A DNA stretch of 64,000 bases from JAIBJN01 sp963784175 (GCA_963784175.1 CAWAQJ010000016.1:1-64000), one strand, 5' to 3'. Shown: positions 43,774 through 52,501, counted from the first letter of the stretch. Translations and numbers: made by a program. The notes: generated from the sequence alone by a model not told the origin.

Positions 43774-45162
43774 ATGGCCAGCGCGAGCGCCGCCGCGCCC
43801 ACCGTCGAGGACATCCGCAAGGAGTCCGAATCGCGCGGCATCGAGTTCTACTTCGCCCAGTTCGTCGACATGTACGCGCGGCCGAGCGCGAAGCTCGTCC
43901 CCGCCCAGAACCTCGACGACCTGGTGACCGACGGCGCCGGGTTCGCAGGGTTCGCCGCCGGGGAGATCGGCCAGGTCCCGAGCGATCCGGACATCGCGGC
44001 GATCCCCGACCTGGCGAGCTTCACGCCGGTTCCGTGGGAGCCGACCGTGGCGCGCTTCGCCTGCGACATCACCGTGGACGGCGAGGACTGGCCGTACGAC
44101 CCGCGCACGATCCTCCGCCGCCAGCTCGCCAAGGCCAAGGACAAGGGCTTCGAGTTCAAGATCGGCCTCGAGCTCGAGTACTTCCTCGTCGAGCTCCTGG
44201 ACGACGGGTCGATCCGCCTCGCCGACGCGCTCGACACGCTCGAGAAGCCCTGTTACGACCTCAACGGGCTCTCGCGTCATTACGACTTCCTGACGACCGT
44301 CTCGCGCTACGTGAACGCGCTCGGCTGGGGCAACTACGCGAACGACCACGAGGACGCGAACGGCCAGTTCGAGCAGAACTTCACGTACGACGACGCGCTC
44401 GTGAGCTGCGACCGCTCGATCTTCTTCCGCTACATGGTCCACCAGCTCGCGGAGCGGAAGGGGCGCGACGAGGGGCGCAACCTGCTCGCGACCTTCATGC
44501 CGAAGCCGTTCTCGCACCTGACCGGCAACGGCTGCCACTTCCACATGTCGCTGTGGGACGGCGAGACGAACCTCTTCCTGGACGAGAACGATCCGCGTGG
44601 GCTCGGCCTCTCGGAGACCGCCTACGGCTTCATCGGCGGGCTCAAGAAGCACGCCCGCGCGTACAGCGCCGTCACGGCGCCGACGGTGAACTCGTACAAG
44701 CGCCTCAAGGTAGGGACGACGGCGAGCGGCGCGACCTGGTCGCCGGTCTGGATCAGCTACGGCTACAACAACCGCACGCAGATGCTCCGCATCCCGGGGC
44801 CCGGCCGCATCGAGGACCGCACTATCGACGGCTCCTGCAACCCGTACCTGGCGGCCGCGGCGGTGCTGGCCGCCGGCCTCGACGGTGTCGAGAACGGGCT
44901 CGAGCCGGGCGAGCCGAACTCGGAGAACCTCTACGCGATCCCGTACGACGAGCTCGTTGGACGGGGGCTCGAGACGCTTCCGTCCAACCTCCTCGAAGCG
45001 ACCGAGGAGCTCGAGCGGGACGACGTGCTGCGGGCGGCGCTCGGGCGCGGGCGCGACGAGGACTACGTCGACTACTTCATCCGCGTGAAGCGCGACGAGT
45101 GGAACCGCTACCACGAGCAGGTCTCGCCCTGGGAGGTGACCGAGTACCTGACACGCTTCTAG
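43774..45162 (+). CDS. gmaS: Glutamine synthetase-like ligase, putative gamma-glutamylmethylamide synthetase (GMAS/GlnT type)
   Basis: 462 residues from ATG 43774, preceded by AAAGGAGG. The GS fold is clear: FYFAQFVDMYARPSAKLVPA, ELEYFLVELL (metal Glu), NGQFEQNFTYDDAL, LTGNGCHFHMSLWD (metal His), TVNSYKRLKVGTTASGATWS and the adenylation-like DGSCNPYLAAAAVLAAGLDG. Sequence and length fit the type III/GlnT group that includes GMAS, which joins methylamine to glutamate with ATP. The choice over ammonia as substrate rests on the mgsABC and mgdABCD-like genes downstream. An 87-base gap before mgsA is visibly A+T-richer and probably holds a promoter. Confidence 0.82.
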   Translation: MASASAAAPTVEDIRKESESRGIEFYFAQFVDMYARPSAKLVPAQNLDDLVTDGAGFAGFAAGEIGQVPSDPDIAAIPDLASFTPVPWEPTVARFACDITVDGEDWPYDPRTILRRQLAKAKDKGFEFKIGLELEYFLVELLDDGSIRLADALDTLEKPCYDLNGLSRHYDFLTTVSRYVNALGWGNYANDHEDANGQFEQNFTYDDALVSCDRSIFFRYMVHQLAERKGRDEGRNLLATFMPKPFSHLTGNGCHFHMSLWDGETNLFLDENDPRGLGLSETAYGFIGGLKKHARAYSAVTAPTVNSYKRLKVGTTASGATWSPVWISYGYNNRTQMLRIPGPGRIEDRTIDGSCNPYLAAAAVLAAGLDGVENGLEPGEPNSENLYAIPYDELVGRGLETLPSNLLEATEELERDDVLRAALGRGRDEDYVDYFIRVKRDEWNRYHEQVSPWEVTEYLTRF

Positions 45163-45249
45163 CAGTGTAGAAACCCTCCATATCCATTAAGGCAAGAACG
45201 TCGGAAACAGCGGCATTCAAGCGCCTAGACGCATGTAGATTGAGGACAT

Positions 45250-46155
45250 ATGTGCGGAATCGTCGGACTGTTCAGCAAGTCGCCTGAGATCGAGGAGTCC
45301 CTCGGCGAGCACCTCGCCGCGATGCTCGGCCAGATGAGCGATCGCGGCCCCGACAGTGCCGGGGTGGCCGTCTACCGCGACCCGGCTCCGGCAGGGTCGA
45401 GCAAGCTCACGCTCTGGTCGGTGGACCGGCTCCAGGACTGGGACGCGCTCTGCGGCGAGCTTCGCAACGCCTTCGGCGGCTCGCCCGAGGCCACCGTCCG
45501 CTCGAGCCACGCCGTCGTCATGGTCGGGGCCGACGCGCCCGAGGCGCAGGCGTGGATGCGCCAGGCGCATCCCGAGATCCGCGTCATGAGCGCCGGCCGC
45601 ACGATCGAGATCTACAAGGAGACCGGTCGGCCCGAGGAGTTCGTCCGCCAGTTCGCCCTCCACGACCTGCGCGGCTCGCACGCGCTCGGCCATACGCGCA
45701 TGGCGACCGAGAGCCGCGTGACGACGGAGGGGTCGCACCCGTTCTCCACCGGCCTCGACCTCTGCCTCGTGCACAACGGCTCGCTCTCGAACCACAACCG
45801 GCTGCGGGCGAGCCTCCGGCGCGAGGGCATCGAGTTCCAGACGGAGAACGACACCGAGGTCGCCGCCGGCTACCTCGCCTGGCGGCTCCGCGAGGGCGCC
45901 TCGCTCGAGGAGGCGCTCGAGGGCTGCCTCGACGACCTGGACGGCTTCTACACCTTCCTCGTCGGCACCGAGGAAGGCTTCGCGGTTCTCCGCGACCCAA
46001 TTGCGTGCAAGCCCGCAGTCCTCGCCGAGACGGACGACTGGGTGGCGATGGCCTCCGAATGGCGTGCGATCGCGACCCTCCCCGGCGCCGCGGCGGCGCG
46101 CTCGTGGGAGCCGGTTCCCGGCGTCGTCTACGCCTGGGAGCGCGCCCGAGTCTGA
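45250..46155 (+). CDS. mgsA: N-methylglutamate synthase subunit A-like, class II glutamine amidotransferase
   Basis: 301 residues. It begins MCGIVGLFSKSPEIEESLGE, so Cys2 is the Ntn nucleophile after Met removal. Other class II amidotransferase motifs are QMSDRGPDSAGVAVY, ALGHTRMATESRVTTEGSHP and CLVHNGSLSNHNRLR. It resembles the GltB/GlxB amidotransferase domain as a stand-alone subunit, here probably acting on gamma-glutamylmethylamide to release methylamine for transfer onto glutamate. It overlaps mgsB by TGATG. GGCAAGAACG and other A-rich bases lie upstream, with a GAGG ribosome site. Confidence 0.85.
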   Translation: MCGIVGLFSKSPEIEESLGEHLAAMLGQMSDRGPDSAGVAVYRDPAPAGSSKLTLWSVDRLQDWDALCGELRNAFGGSPEATVRSSHAVVMVGADAPEAQAWMRQAHPEIRVMSAGRTIEIYKETGRPEEFVRQFALHDLRGSHALGHTRMATESRVTTEGSHPFSTGLDLCLVHNGSLSNHNRLRASLRREGIEFQTENDTEVAAGYLAWRLREGASLEEALEGCLDDLDGFYTFLVGTEEGFAVLRDPIACKPAVLAETDDWVAMASEWRAIATLPGAAAARSWEPVPGVVYAWERARV

Positions 46156-46865
46156 TGGAGGCCGCAGAGGCGACAGCCGTCGAGGTCGTCGACCTCGCCT
46201 CCACTCCTCTGCGTGAGCTCAACCAGCGGCTGCACGCCCTCGCCTCCTCGCAGGGCCCCACCCACTGGCGCGTGCTCAACCCGAACGGGGCGCACGCCGT
46301 CGCCTGCGGGCTCGACGCCGACGTCCAGGTCGAGATCGAGGGCCACGTCGGCTACTACTGCGCCGGCATGAACAAGCGCGCCACGGTGCGCGTGCGCGGG
46401 AACGCGAGCACGGGCCTGGCCGAGAACATGATGTCCGGGACGGTCGTGATCGAGGGGAACGCCAGCCAGTCGGCGGGCGCCACGGGTCACGGCGGGCTGC
46501 TCGTCGTCCACGGCGACGCCTCGGCGCGCTGCGGGATCTCCATGAAGGGCATCGACATCGTCGTGCGCGGCTCGGTCGGGCACCTGAGCGGGTTCATGGC
46601 GCAGACCGGCCGCCTCGTCGTGTGCGGAGACGCCGGCGAAGCGCTGGGCGACTCGATCTACGAGGCGCGGATCTACGTGCGCGGCTCGGTCGCGGGCCTC
46701 GGCGCCGACTGCATCGAGAAGGAGCTCGGAGACGAGCACCGTGCAGAGCTGGCCTCGCTCCTCTCGCAGGCCGGCCTCGAGGACGCCGACCCCGCCGAGT
46801 TCCGCCGCTACGGCTCCGCGCGCGAGCTCTACACCTTCAAGGTCGACAACGCGGGCGCGTACTGA
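46155..46865 (+). CDS. mgsB: N-methylglutamate synthase subunit B-like, GltB C-terminal (GXGXG) domain protein
   Basis: 236 residues. After a linker helix (REGRELNQRLHALASS-type segment) it carries the right-handed beta-helix of the glutamate synthase GXGXG domain: VEIEGHVGYYCAGMNKRATV, GNASTGLAENMMSGTVVIEG, GATGHGGLLVVHGDASARCG and VVRGSVGHLSGFMAQTGRLV. This domain is structural in glutamate synthase; here it is a separate subunit, as in N-methylglutamate synthase. It overlaps both mgsA and mgsC (TGATG), so the three are made together. Confidence 0.85.
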   Translation: MEAAEATAVEVVDLASTPLRELNQRLHALASSQGPTHWRVLNPNGAHAVACGLDADVQVEIEGHVGYYCAGMNKRATVRVRGNASTGLAENMMSGTVVIEGNASQSAGATGHGGLLVVHGDASARCGISMKGIDIVVRGSVGHLSGFMAQTGRLVVCGDAGEALGDSIYEARIYVRGSVAGLGADCIEKELGDEHRAELASLLSQAGLEDADPAEFRRYGSARELYTFKVDNAGAY

Positions 46866-48187
46866 TGGCGGAGCGGCCCTGGAACCTGCGGGAGTCGGCG
46901 CTCTACGACAAGCCCGTCATCGCCGAGATCCAGCGCGCGGCGCGCGAGGGCATCTACGACATCCGCGGCTTCGGCGCCAAGCGCCGCGTGCCCCACTTCG
47001 ACGACCTGCTGCTCCTCGGCGCCAGCGTCTCGCGCTACCCGCTCGAGGGCTACCGCGAGCGCTGCGACACGAACGTCACTCTCGGCACCCGCTTCGCCCG
47101 GAAGCCGCTCGAGCTCCGCATCCCGGTCACGATCGCCGGCATGAGCTTCGGCGCCCTCTCGGCCCCGGCCAAGGAGGCGCTCGGCCGCGGCGCGAGCGAG
47201 GTGGGGACGTCGACGACCACCGGCGACGGCGGGATGACGCCGGAGGAGCGCGAGCACTCGAAGATCCTCGTCTACCAATTGCTGCCCTCCCGCTACGGCA
47301 TGAACCCGGACGACCTGCGTAAGGCGGACGCGATCGAGATCGTCGTCGGCCAGGGCGCGAAGCCGGGCGGCGGCGGCATGCTGCTCGGGCACAAGATCTC
47401 CGACCGCGTCGCGGAGATGCGCGACCTGCCGAAGGGGATCGACCAGCGGAGCGCCTCGCGTCATCCCGACTGGACGGGGCCGGACGACCTCGAGATCAAG
47501 ATCGGCGAGTTGCGCGAGATCACCGACTGGGAGAAGCCGGTCTTCATCAAGGTCGGCGCCACCCGGACGTACTACGACGTCCAGCTCGCGGTGAAGGCCG
47601 GCGCCGACGTGATCGTCGTCGACGGCATGCAGGGCGGCACGGCGGCGACGCAGGACGTCTTCATCGAGCACGTGGGCATTCCGACGCTGCCCGCGGTGCG
47701 CCTCGCCGTCGAGGCGCTGACCGAGCTCGGGATGCACCGGCAGGTGCAGCTGATCGTCTCCGGCGGGATCCGCACGGGGGCCGACGTGGCCAAGGCGCTC
47801 GCCCTCGGTGCGGACGCGGTCTCGATCGGCACCGCGGCCCTGATCGCGATGGGCGACAACGCGCCCGAGCACGAGGACGCGTACCGCGAGATCGGCAGCG
47901 CCGCGGGCTTCTACGACGACTGGCAGGCCGGACTCGATCCCGTCGGGATCTCGACACAGGACGACGAGCTCGCAGCGCGGTTCGACCCCGAGCTCGGCGG
48001 CCGGCGGATCGCGAACTACCTCCGCGTGCTCACGCTCGAGACCCAGACGCTCGCGCGCGCGTGCGGGAAGTCCCACGTCCACAACCTGGAGCCCGAGGAT
48101 CTCGTCGCGTTGACGGTCGAGGCGGCGGCCATGGCCGGCGTCCCGCTCGCCGGCACAGACTGGATCCCCGGCCGGAACGGAGACTGA
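46865..48187 (+). CDS. mgsC: N-methylglutamate synthase subunit C-like, glutamate synthase FMN domain protein
   Basis: 440 residues. The central TIM-barrel of glutamate synthase is present: IPVTIAGMSFGALSAPAKEA, STTTGDGGMTPEEREHSKIL, VGQGAKPGGGGMLLGHKISD, FIKVGATRTYYDVQLAVKAG, VDGMQGGTAATQDVFIEHVG, and SGGIRTGADVAKALALGADA which binds FMN. It would carry the synthase reaction that makes N-methylglutamate. The set of separate A, B and C subunits beside gmaS matches methylotroph N-methylglutamate synthase rather than ordinary GltB. It overlaps the GST gene by TGATG. Confidence 0.86.
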   Translation: MAERPWNLRESALYDKPVIAEIQRAAREGIYDIRGFGAKRRVPHFDDLLLLGASVSRYPLEGYRERCDTNVTLGTRFARKPLELRIPVTIAGMSFGALSAPAKEALGRGASEVGTSTTTGDGGMTPEEREHSKILVYQLLPSRYGMNPDDLRKADAIEIVVGQGAKPGGGGMLLGHKISDRVAEMRDLPKGIDQRSASRHPDWTGPDDLEIKIGELREITDWEKPVFIKVGATRTYYDVQLAVKAGADVIVVDGMQGGTAATQDVFIEHVGIPTLPAVRLAVEALTELGMHRQVQLIVSGGIRTGADVAKALALGADAVSIGTAALIAMGDNAPEHEDAYREIGSAAGFYDDWQAGLDPVGISTQDDELAARFDPELGGRRIANYLRVLTLETQTLARACGKSHVHNLEPEDLVALTVEAAAMAGVPLAGTDWIPGRNGD

Positions 48188-48780
48188 TGCTGCTCTACGA
48201 CTCGGGGGTCTCGGGCAATTGCTACAAGGTGCGGCTCCTGCTCGCGCACCTCGGGCTCGACTACGAGCGCCGCGAGCTCTCCGTCGTCGACCGCTCGAAT
48301 CGCAAGGAGCTGCTCGGCGACCTCAACCCGGGGCTCCGCGTGCCGACGCTCGTCCTCGACGACGGCAGGGCGCTGGGCGAGTCCGGCGCGATCCTCAACT
48401 ACCTCGCCGAGGGCACGGAATACATCCCGGAGAACCTCTACGAGCGGGCGAGGATGCTCCAGTGGATGTTCTTCGAGCAGTACAGCCACGAGCCGTACGT
48501 CGCCGTGCCCCGCTTCTGGCTCACGAAGAACGTGGAGGTCGACCCCGAGACCCTCGCCGAGCGCCAGCGCGTCGGCTACCTCGCCTTCGACGCCATGGAG
48601 TCGCACCTCTCCGGCAACCACTACCTCACCGCCGGGCGCTACACCCTCGCCGACATCGCCCTCTACGCCTACACCCACGTCGCCCACGAGGGCGGCTTCG
48701 ACATGACCGGCTATCCCGGCATCGCCGCCTGGCTCGAGCGAGTCGCGTCCCAGCCGAACCACGTCCCCATCACGGCCTAA
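48187..48780 (+). CDS. Glutathione S-transferase family protein, coupled to mgsC
   Basis: 197 residues. The GST N-domain is MLLYDSGVSGNCYKVRLLLA and NPGLRVPTLVLDDGRALGES; the helical C-domain has ERARMLQWMFFEQYSHEPYV and HYLTAGRYTLADIALYAYTH. It overlaps mgsC by TGATG, so it is made with the N-methylglutamate synthase genes. Such a partner could handle a formaldehyde adduct or act as a thiol transferase, but nothing in the sequence proves it. It is a paralogue of 17676-18326. Confidence 0.87.
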   Translation: MLLYDSGVSGNCYKVRLLLAHLGLDYERRELSVVDRSNRKELLGDLNPGLRVPTLVLDDGRALGESGAILNYLAEGTEYIPENLYERARMLQWMFFEQYSHEPYVAVPRFWLTKNVEVDPETLAERQRVGYLAFDAMESHLSGNHYLTAGRYTLADIALYAYTHVAHEGGFDMTGYPGIAAWLERVASQPNHVPITA

Positions 48781-48784
48781 CGAG

Positions 48785-48907
48785 CCACGTCCCGGTGCCA
48801 GGCACTTGGGCATGTCTGTCCCGGGCACTCCCGCCACCGCGGCGCAAGTAGCCATCAGAAGGCATCGTCTTTCGCGCCACGCCCAAGTGCCTGGCACCTG
48901 GACATGG
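48785..48907. repeat. REPIN/MITE-like inverted repeat pair
   Basis: Two 27-base arms in inverted orientation, 48785-48811 and 48881-48907, differ at only 2 positions and share the core GGTGCCAGGCACTTGGGC. They enclose 69 bases of unique sequence. The whole 123-bp unit sits in the gap between the GST stop and the GntR gene. The core is itself partly palindromic (GTGCCAGGCAC). This is the architecture of a paired REP element moved by a RAYT transposase; no transposase is in the window. Confidence 0.7.
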
Positions 48908-48940
48908 CCGATTGACGCCGGGCGGGCTGGCTGGGAGAAT

Positions 48941-48952
48941 CTTTGATCAAAG
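48941..48952. promoter_or_regulatory. Palindromic operator-like site before the GntR regulator
   Basis: CTTTGATCAAAG is a perfect 12-bp palindrome 8 bases before the presumed TTG start of the GntR gene. It lies in an otherwise G+C-rich stretch and is typical of autoregulatory GntR/FadR-type operators. Confidence 0.5.
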
Positions 48953-48959
48953 GTCAAGT

Positions 48960-49649
48960 TTGTCCGCCGCCTCGTCTACTCCACTCGCGATCTCGTCCGT
49001 CGAGGACGGGGTCTACCGCGCTCTCCGATCCGAGATCGGGCGGCTCGAGCTGGCGCCCGGGCAGCGGCTGCCGCTCGAGGAGATCGCGGGGCGCTTCCAG
49101 GTCAGCCTGACGCCCGTCCGCCACGCATTGCGGCGGCTCGAGAGCGAAGGGCTCGTCGTCAGCCTTCCTCGCCGCGGGTCGCGCGTCGCGCCGCTCTCCG
49201 TCGAGGAGCTGGAGGAGATCCAGGCGCTCCGGCTCGGGCTCGAGACCTTCCTCGCGCGCCGCGGCGCCGAGGCGATCACCAAGGAGGCGCTCGCCGAGAT
49301 GAAGGCCGCGCGCGACGAGATGGAGCAGGCCTTCCGCGCCGGCGACCTCGACGCCTATCTGGCCTCCTTCTGGTCGCTGCGGGACGCCTGCTACCGCTGC
49401 GCCGACCGGCCGCGCCTCCAGCGGACGCTGGAGGACCAGCGGGTGCGCGTCGAGCGCTACGTCCTCACCCTCTGCCGCGATCCGGAGGCCTTCGCCGACC
49501 TGCGCCGCGGGCCCGACACGCTCCTCGAAGCCTGCCGCGCGCGCAACGGCGAGGCGGCCGAGGCGGCCACGCGCGACGCGCTCCTCTGGGTGCTGGCGGA
49601 GCTGCACCGGATGCTCGACACTGCCGAGGCCGCGAGAGCCACCGCCTAG
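48960..49649 (+). CDS. GntR-family (FCD) transcriptional regulator
   Basis: 229 residues from TTG 48960 (an upstream in-frame TTG at 48912 lies before the palindrome and is less likely). The winged helix-turn-helix shows DGVYRALRSEIGRLELAPGQ, PLEEIAGRFQVSLTPVRHAL and RRLESEGLVVSLPRRGSRVA. An all-helical FCD ligand domain follows (EIQALRLGLETFLARRGAEA, DAYLASFWSLRDACYRCADR). It is the first gene before the sox/mgd operon, starting 4 bases ahead of soxD, and probably controls it. The ligand is unknown. Confidence 0.88.
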   Translation: MSAASSTPLAISSVEDGVYRALRSEIGRLELAPGQRLPLEEIAGRFQVSLTPVRHALRRLESEGLVVSLPRRGSRVAPLSVEELEEIQALRLGLETFLARRGAEAITKEALAEMKAARDEMEQAFRAGDLDAYLASFWSLRDACYRCADRPRLQRTLEDQRVRVERYVLTLCRDPEAFADLRRGPDTLLEACRARNGEAAEAATRDALLWVLAELHRMLDTAEAARATA

Positions 49650-49652
49650 ACC

Positions 49653-49910
49653 GTGTCCTTCCTGCTCCCCTGTCCCAACTGCGGTCCCCGCCCGGTGGAC
49701 GAGTTCACCTGCACGGGTGAGGTCACCGTCCGCCCGAAGAGCGATCCGTCCCTGCGCGACCTGACGGACTACCTCTACTTCAAGCGCAACGCGGCAGGCG
49801 TCCAGCGCGAGTGGTGGTGCCATCGCAACGGCTGCGAGGCGTGGTTCACGGCCGAGCGCGACACCCGCACGAACGAAGTGTTTTCGATCGAGGTGCCGTC
49901 GCCCAAGTGA
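49653..49910 (+). CDS. soxD: Sarcosine oxidase-like delta subunit / N-methylglutamate dehydrogenase subunit B
   Basis: 85 residues from GTG 49653. The zinc site is LPCPNCGPRPVDEF together with WWCHRNGCEAWFTAERDT (CxxC and CHxxxC), and DLTDYLYFKRNAAGVQREWW is the usual delta-subunit core. It is the small zinc-bearing subunit of the heterotetramer. The stop overlaps the alpha subunit (GTGA). The four subunits here run in the order delta, alpha, gamma, beta. Confidence 0.92.
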   Translation: MSFLLPCPNCGPRPVDEFTCTGEVTVRPKSDPSLRDLTDYLYFKRNAAGVQREWWCHRNGCEAWFTAERDTRTNEVFSIEVPSPK

Positions 49911-52501
49911 GGCTCGAGCCGCAGCAGGGCGAGCGCATCGACCGCAGCCGCGAGGTGACCTTCACCTTCCACGGCGCGCCCGTGCGCGGGTTCGAGGGCG
50001 ACACGCTCGCCTCCGCGCTCTTCGCCGAGGGCCAGCGCATCTTCTCGCGCAGCTTCAAGTACCACCGGCCGCGCGGCCTCCTGTGCTGCCGCGGCTCCTG
50101 TCCCAACTGCATGATGCAGGTGGACGGGACGCCGAACGTGCGCTCCTGCGTGACGCCGATCCGCGAGGGCGCCCGCGTCGAGGCCCAGAACGTCCGTGGC
50201 TCGCTCGACCACGACCTGCTCGCGATCACCGACAAGATCGGCGGGCCGTTCACGCCCGTCGGCTTCTACTACCGGACGATGATCCGGCCGCGCCGCGCGT
50301 GGCCGCTCTACGAGAAGTTCCTCCGCAGCGTCGCCGGCCTCGGCAAGGTGGACAAGCATGCCCGGCGCGCGCACCGCTACGACGTCGAGCACCGGCATGC
50401 CGAGGTGCTCGTGGTCGGCGGCGGCGACTCGGGCCTCGCTGCCGCGCGCGAGGCGGCGGCCGAGGGCAAGCAGACGGTGCTGGTCGACAACGGCCCCGAC
50501 CCCATCGAGATCGAGGGCGTCGAAACCGTCCAGGGCACCGCACTCGGTGTCTTCGAGGGCGGGCTCGTCCCGGTCGACGCGGGCTTCGTCCTCTACCGCT
50601 ACCGCGCCCGAAACGTCGTCGTGGCTGCGGGCGGCGTCGAGCAGCCCCTCCTCTTCCCGGGCAACGACCTCGTCGGCGTCGTGCTTCCCGAGACCGTGCG
50701 ACGGCTCGTGGGCCGCTGGTCGCTCAGGCCCGCCTCTCGCGCGGTCGTGATCACCGCGGACGACGGAGGCCTGGAGACGGTTCCCTACCTCGAGCGGGCC
50801 GGCACCGAGGTCGCGGAGGTCGTCGACCTGCGCCAGACCCGCGTCCGCCAGATCGCCGCGAACGGCCGGGGAGGGCGGCTTGCCTCGGTCGAGATCGACG
50901 GCCGCAAGATCGCTTGCGACCTGCTCGTCATGTCGGGCGGGCGCCAGCCGGCCTACGCGCTGCTCGCCCACGCGGGCGCGAAGGTCGAGTACGACCACGG
51001 GCGCGGGATCTTCGTGCCCACCGACCTCCCCGCAGGCATCGAGGTCGTCGGCCCGGCCGCGGGCGACACCGCCGAAGCCGCGATTCCCGCCGCGACTTAC
51101 AACGGCGCGTCCGGGAAGGGCAAGTGCTTCGTCTGCATCTGCGAGGACGTCACCGACAAGGACGTCAAGCGCGCGATTGCAGAGGGCTTCGACTCGATCG
51201 AGCTCGCGAAGCGCTACACGACCGTGACCATGGGCCCCTGCCAGGGGAAGCTCTGCCACGTCCCCTCCATCCGCCTCTACGCCCGCGAGAACGAGACGGA
51301 CGAGGCGACGATCGGTACGACGACCGCGCGCCCGCCGTGGCAGCCGGTCGAGCTCGGCCTCCTGGCCGGCCGCCCGCACGAGCCCGCGCAGCGGACGGCG
51401 ATCCACCACCGCCACAAGGAGCTCGGCGCGAAGATGATGTGGACGGGCACCTGGCGCCGCCCGCATTCCTACGGCGACCCGGCCGCCGAGGCCAAGAACG
51501 TCCACGACTCGCTCGGCGTCATCGACGTCTCCACGCTCGGCAAGCTCCTCGTGTGCGGGCCCGACTCGGCGGCGTTCCTCGAGCGCCTCTACCCGAACCG
51601 CTTCGGCGACATGAAGGCCGGCCGGATTCGGTACGGCGTCCTCAACTCCGACGCCGGCCGGATCATGGACGACGGCACGCTCGCCCGCCTCTCCGAGGAG
51701 GACTTCTACGTGACGACCACGTCGACGGGCGCCGGGGCGGTCGTCGAGTGGTTCGAGTGGTGGAACGCGATCTGGCGCATGGACGTCGAGATCGTCAACG
51801 TCACCGGCGCGCTCGCCGCGGTCAATGTCGCGGGCCCGAACGCGCGCGAGCTGATGACGCGCCTCACCGACCTCGACGTCTCCAACGAAGGCTTCACGTA
51901 CCTGGACGCCAAGCACGCCCACGTCGCCGGCGTCCCCTCGCTCCTCCTCCGCATCGGATTCGTCGGCGAGCTCGGGTACGAGCTCCACTTCCCCAGCCCG
52001 TACGGCGAGCACGTCTGGAACGAGATCCTGGACAAGGGCGCCGACCTCGGCGTCAGGCCCTTCGGGCTCGAGCCGCAGCGCATCCTGCGCCTGGAGAAGA
52101 TGCACATCCTCGTCGGCCAGGACACGGACTCGGAGTCGAACGTCCTCGAGGCGTCGATGCCCTGGATCGCCAAGCTCGACAAGGACGACTTCGTCGGCAA
52201 GTGGTCGCTCGAGCACGTGCTGGAGCGGGGCTTCCGCGAGCAGCTCGTCGGGTTCGAGACGGACAACGGCATCGTCCCCGCCGAGGGCGGCCAGATCGTG
52301 ATCGACGGCCGGCCCGGCGGACGAGTGACGAGCGCACGCTTCAGCGACCACCTCGGACGGGCGATCGGCATGGCCTGGGTGCCGCCGGACCTCGCCGAGG
52401 AGGACGCCGAGCTGACGATCAAGGTCAACGGGTCGGTGGAGAAGGCGCGCGTGCGTCTCCGCCCCTTCTTCGATCCGGACGGGGAGCACCTGAGAACGTG
52501 A
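49907..52501 (+). CDS. soxA: Sarcosine oxidase-like alpha subunit / N-methylglutamate dehydrogenase subunit C, with Fe-S type cysteines
   Basis: 864 residues. In order: a Fer2_4-like N-terminal domain with FKYHRPRGLLCCRGSCPNCM (Cys60, 61, 65, 68, 81); a nucleotide-binding domain with EVLVVGGGDSGLAAAREAAA; a BFD-like segment with CFVCICEDVTDKDVK and TMGPCQGKLCHV (Cys407, 410, 412, 445, 450); and a C-terminal GcvT-like folate domain (HDSLGVIDVSTLGKLLVCGP, GYELHFPSPYGEHVWNEILD). It transfers the methyl carbon to THF as methylene-THF. Classical sarcosine oxidase alpha subunits, as I know them, lack the two cysteine clusters, so this one may carry Fe-S centres. Confidence 0.9.
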   Translation: MRLEPQQGERIDRSREVTFTFHGAPVRGFEGDTLASALFAEGQRIFSRSFKYHRPRGLLCCRGSCPNCMMQVDGTPNVRSCVTPIREGARVEAQNVRGSLDHDLLAITDKIGGPFTPVGFYYRTMIRPRRAWPLYEKFLRSVAGLGKVDKHARRAHRYDVEHRHAEVLVVGGGDSGLAAAREAAAEGKQTVLVDNGPDPIEIEGVETVQGTALGVFEGGLVPVDAGFVLYRYRARNVVVAAGGVEQPLLFPGNDLVGVVLPETVRRLVGRWSLRPASRAVVITADDGGLETVPYLERAGTEVAEVVDLRQTRVRQIAANGRGGRLASVEIDGRKIACDLLVMSGGRQPAYALLAHAGAKVEYDHGRGIFVPTDLPAGIEVVGPAAGDTAEAAIPAATYNGASGKGKCFVCICEDVTDKDVKRAIAEGFDSIELAKRYTTVTMGPCQGKLCHVPSIRLYARENETDEATIGTTTARPPWQPVELGLLAGRPHEPAQRTAIHHRHKELGAKMMWTGTWRRPHSYGDPAAEAKNVHDSLGVIDVSTLGKLLVCGPDSAAFLERLYPNRFGDMKAGRIRYGVLNSDAGRIMDDGTLARLSEEDFYVTTTSTGAGAVVEWFEWWNAIWRMDVEIVNVTGALAAVNVAGPNARELMTRLTDLDVSNEGFTYLDAKHAHVAGVPSLLLRIGFVGELGYELHFPSPYGEHVWNEILDKGADLGVRPFGLEPQRILRLEKMHILVGQDTDSESNVLEASMPWIAKLDKDDFVGKWSLEHVLERGFREQLVGFETDNGIVPAEGGQIVIDGRPGGRVTSARFSDHLGRAIGMAWVPPDLAEEDAELTIKVNGSVEKARVRLRPFFDPDGEHLRT

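Noticed and set aside
45163..45249. A riboswitch or small RNA in the A+T-richer gap between gmaS and mgsA
   Set aside because: Only 87 bases, with no stable long hairpin found by eye; a promoter plus ribosome site is enough to explain it.
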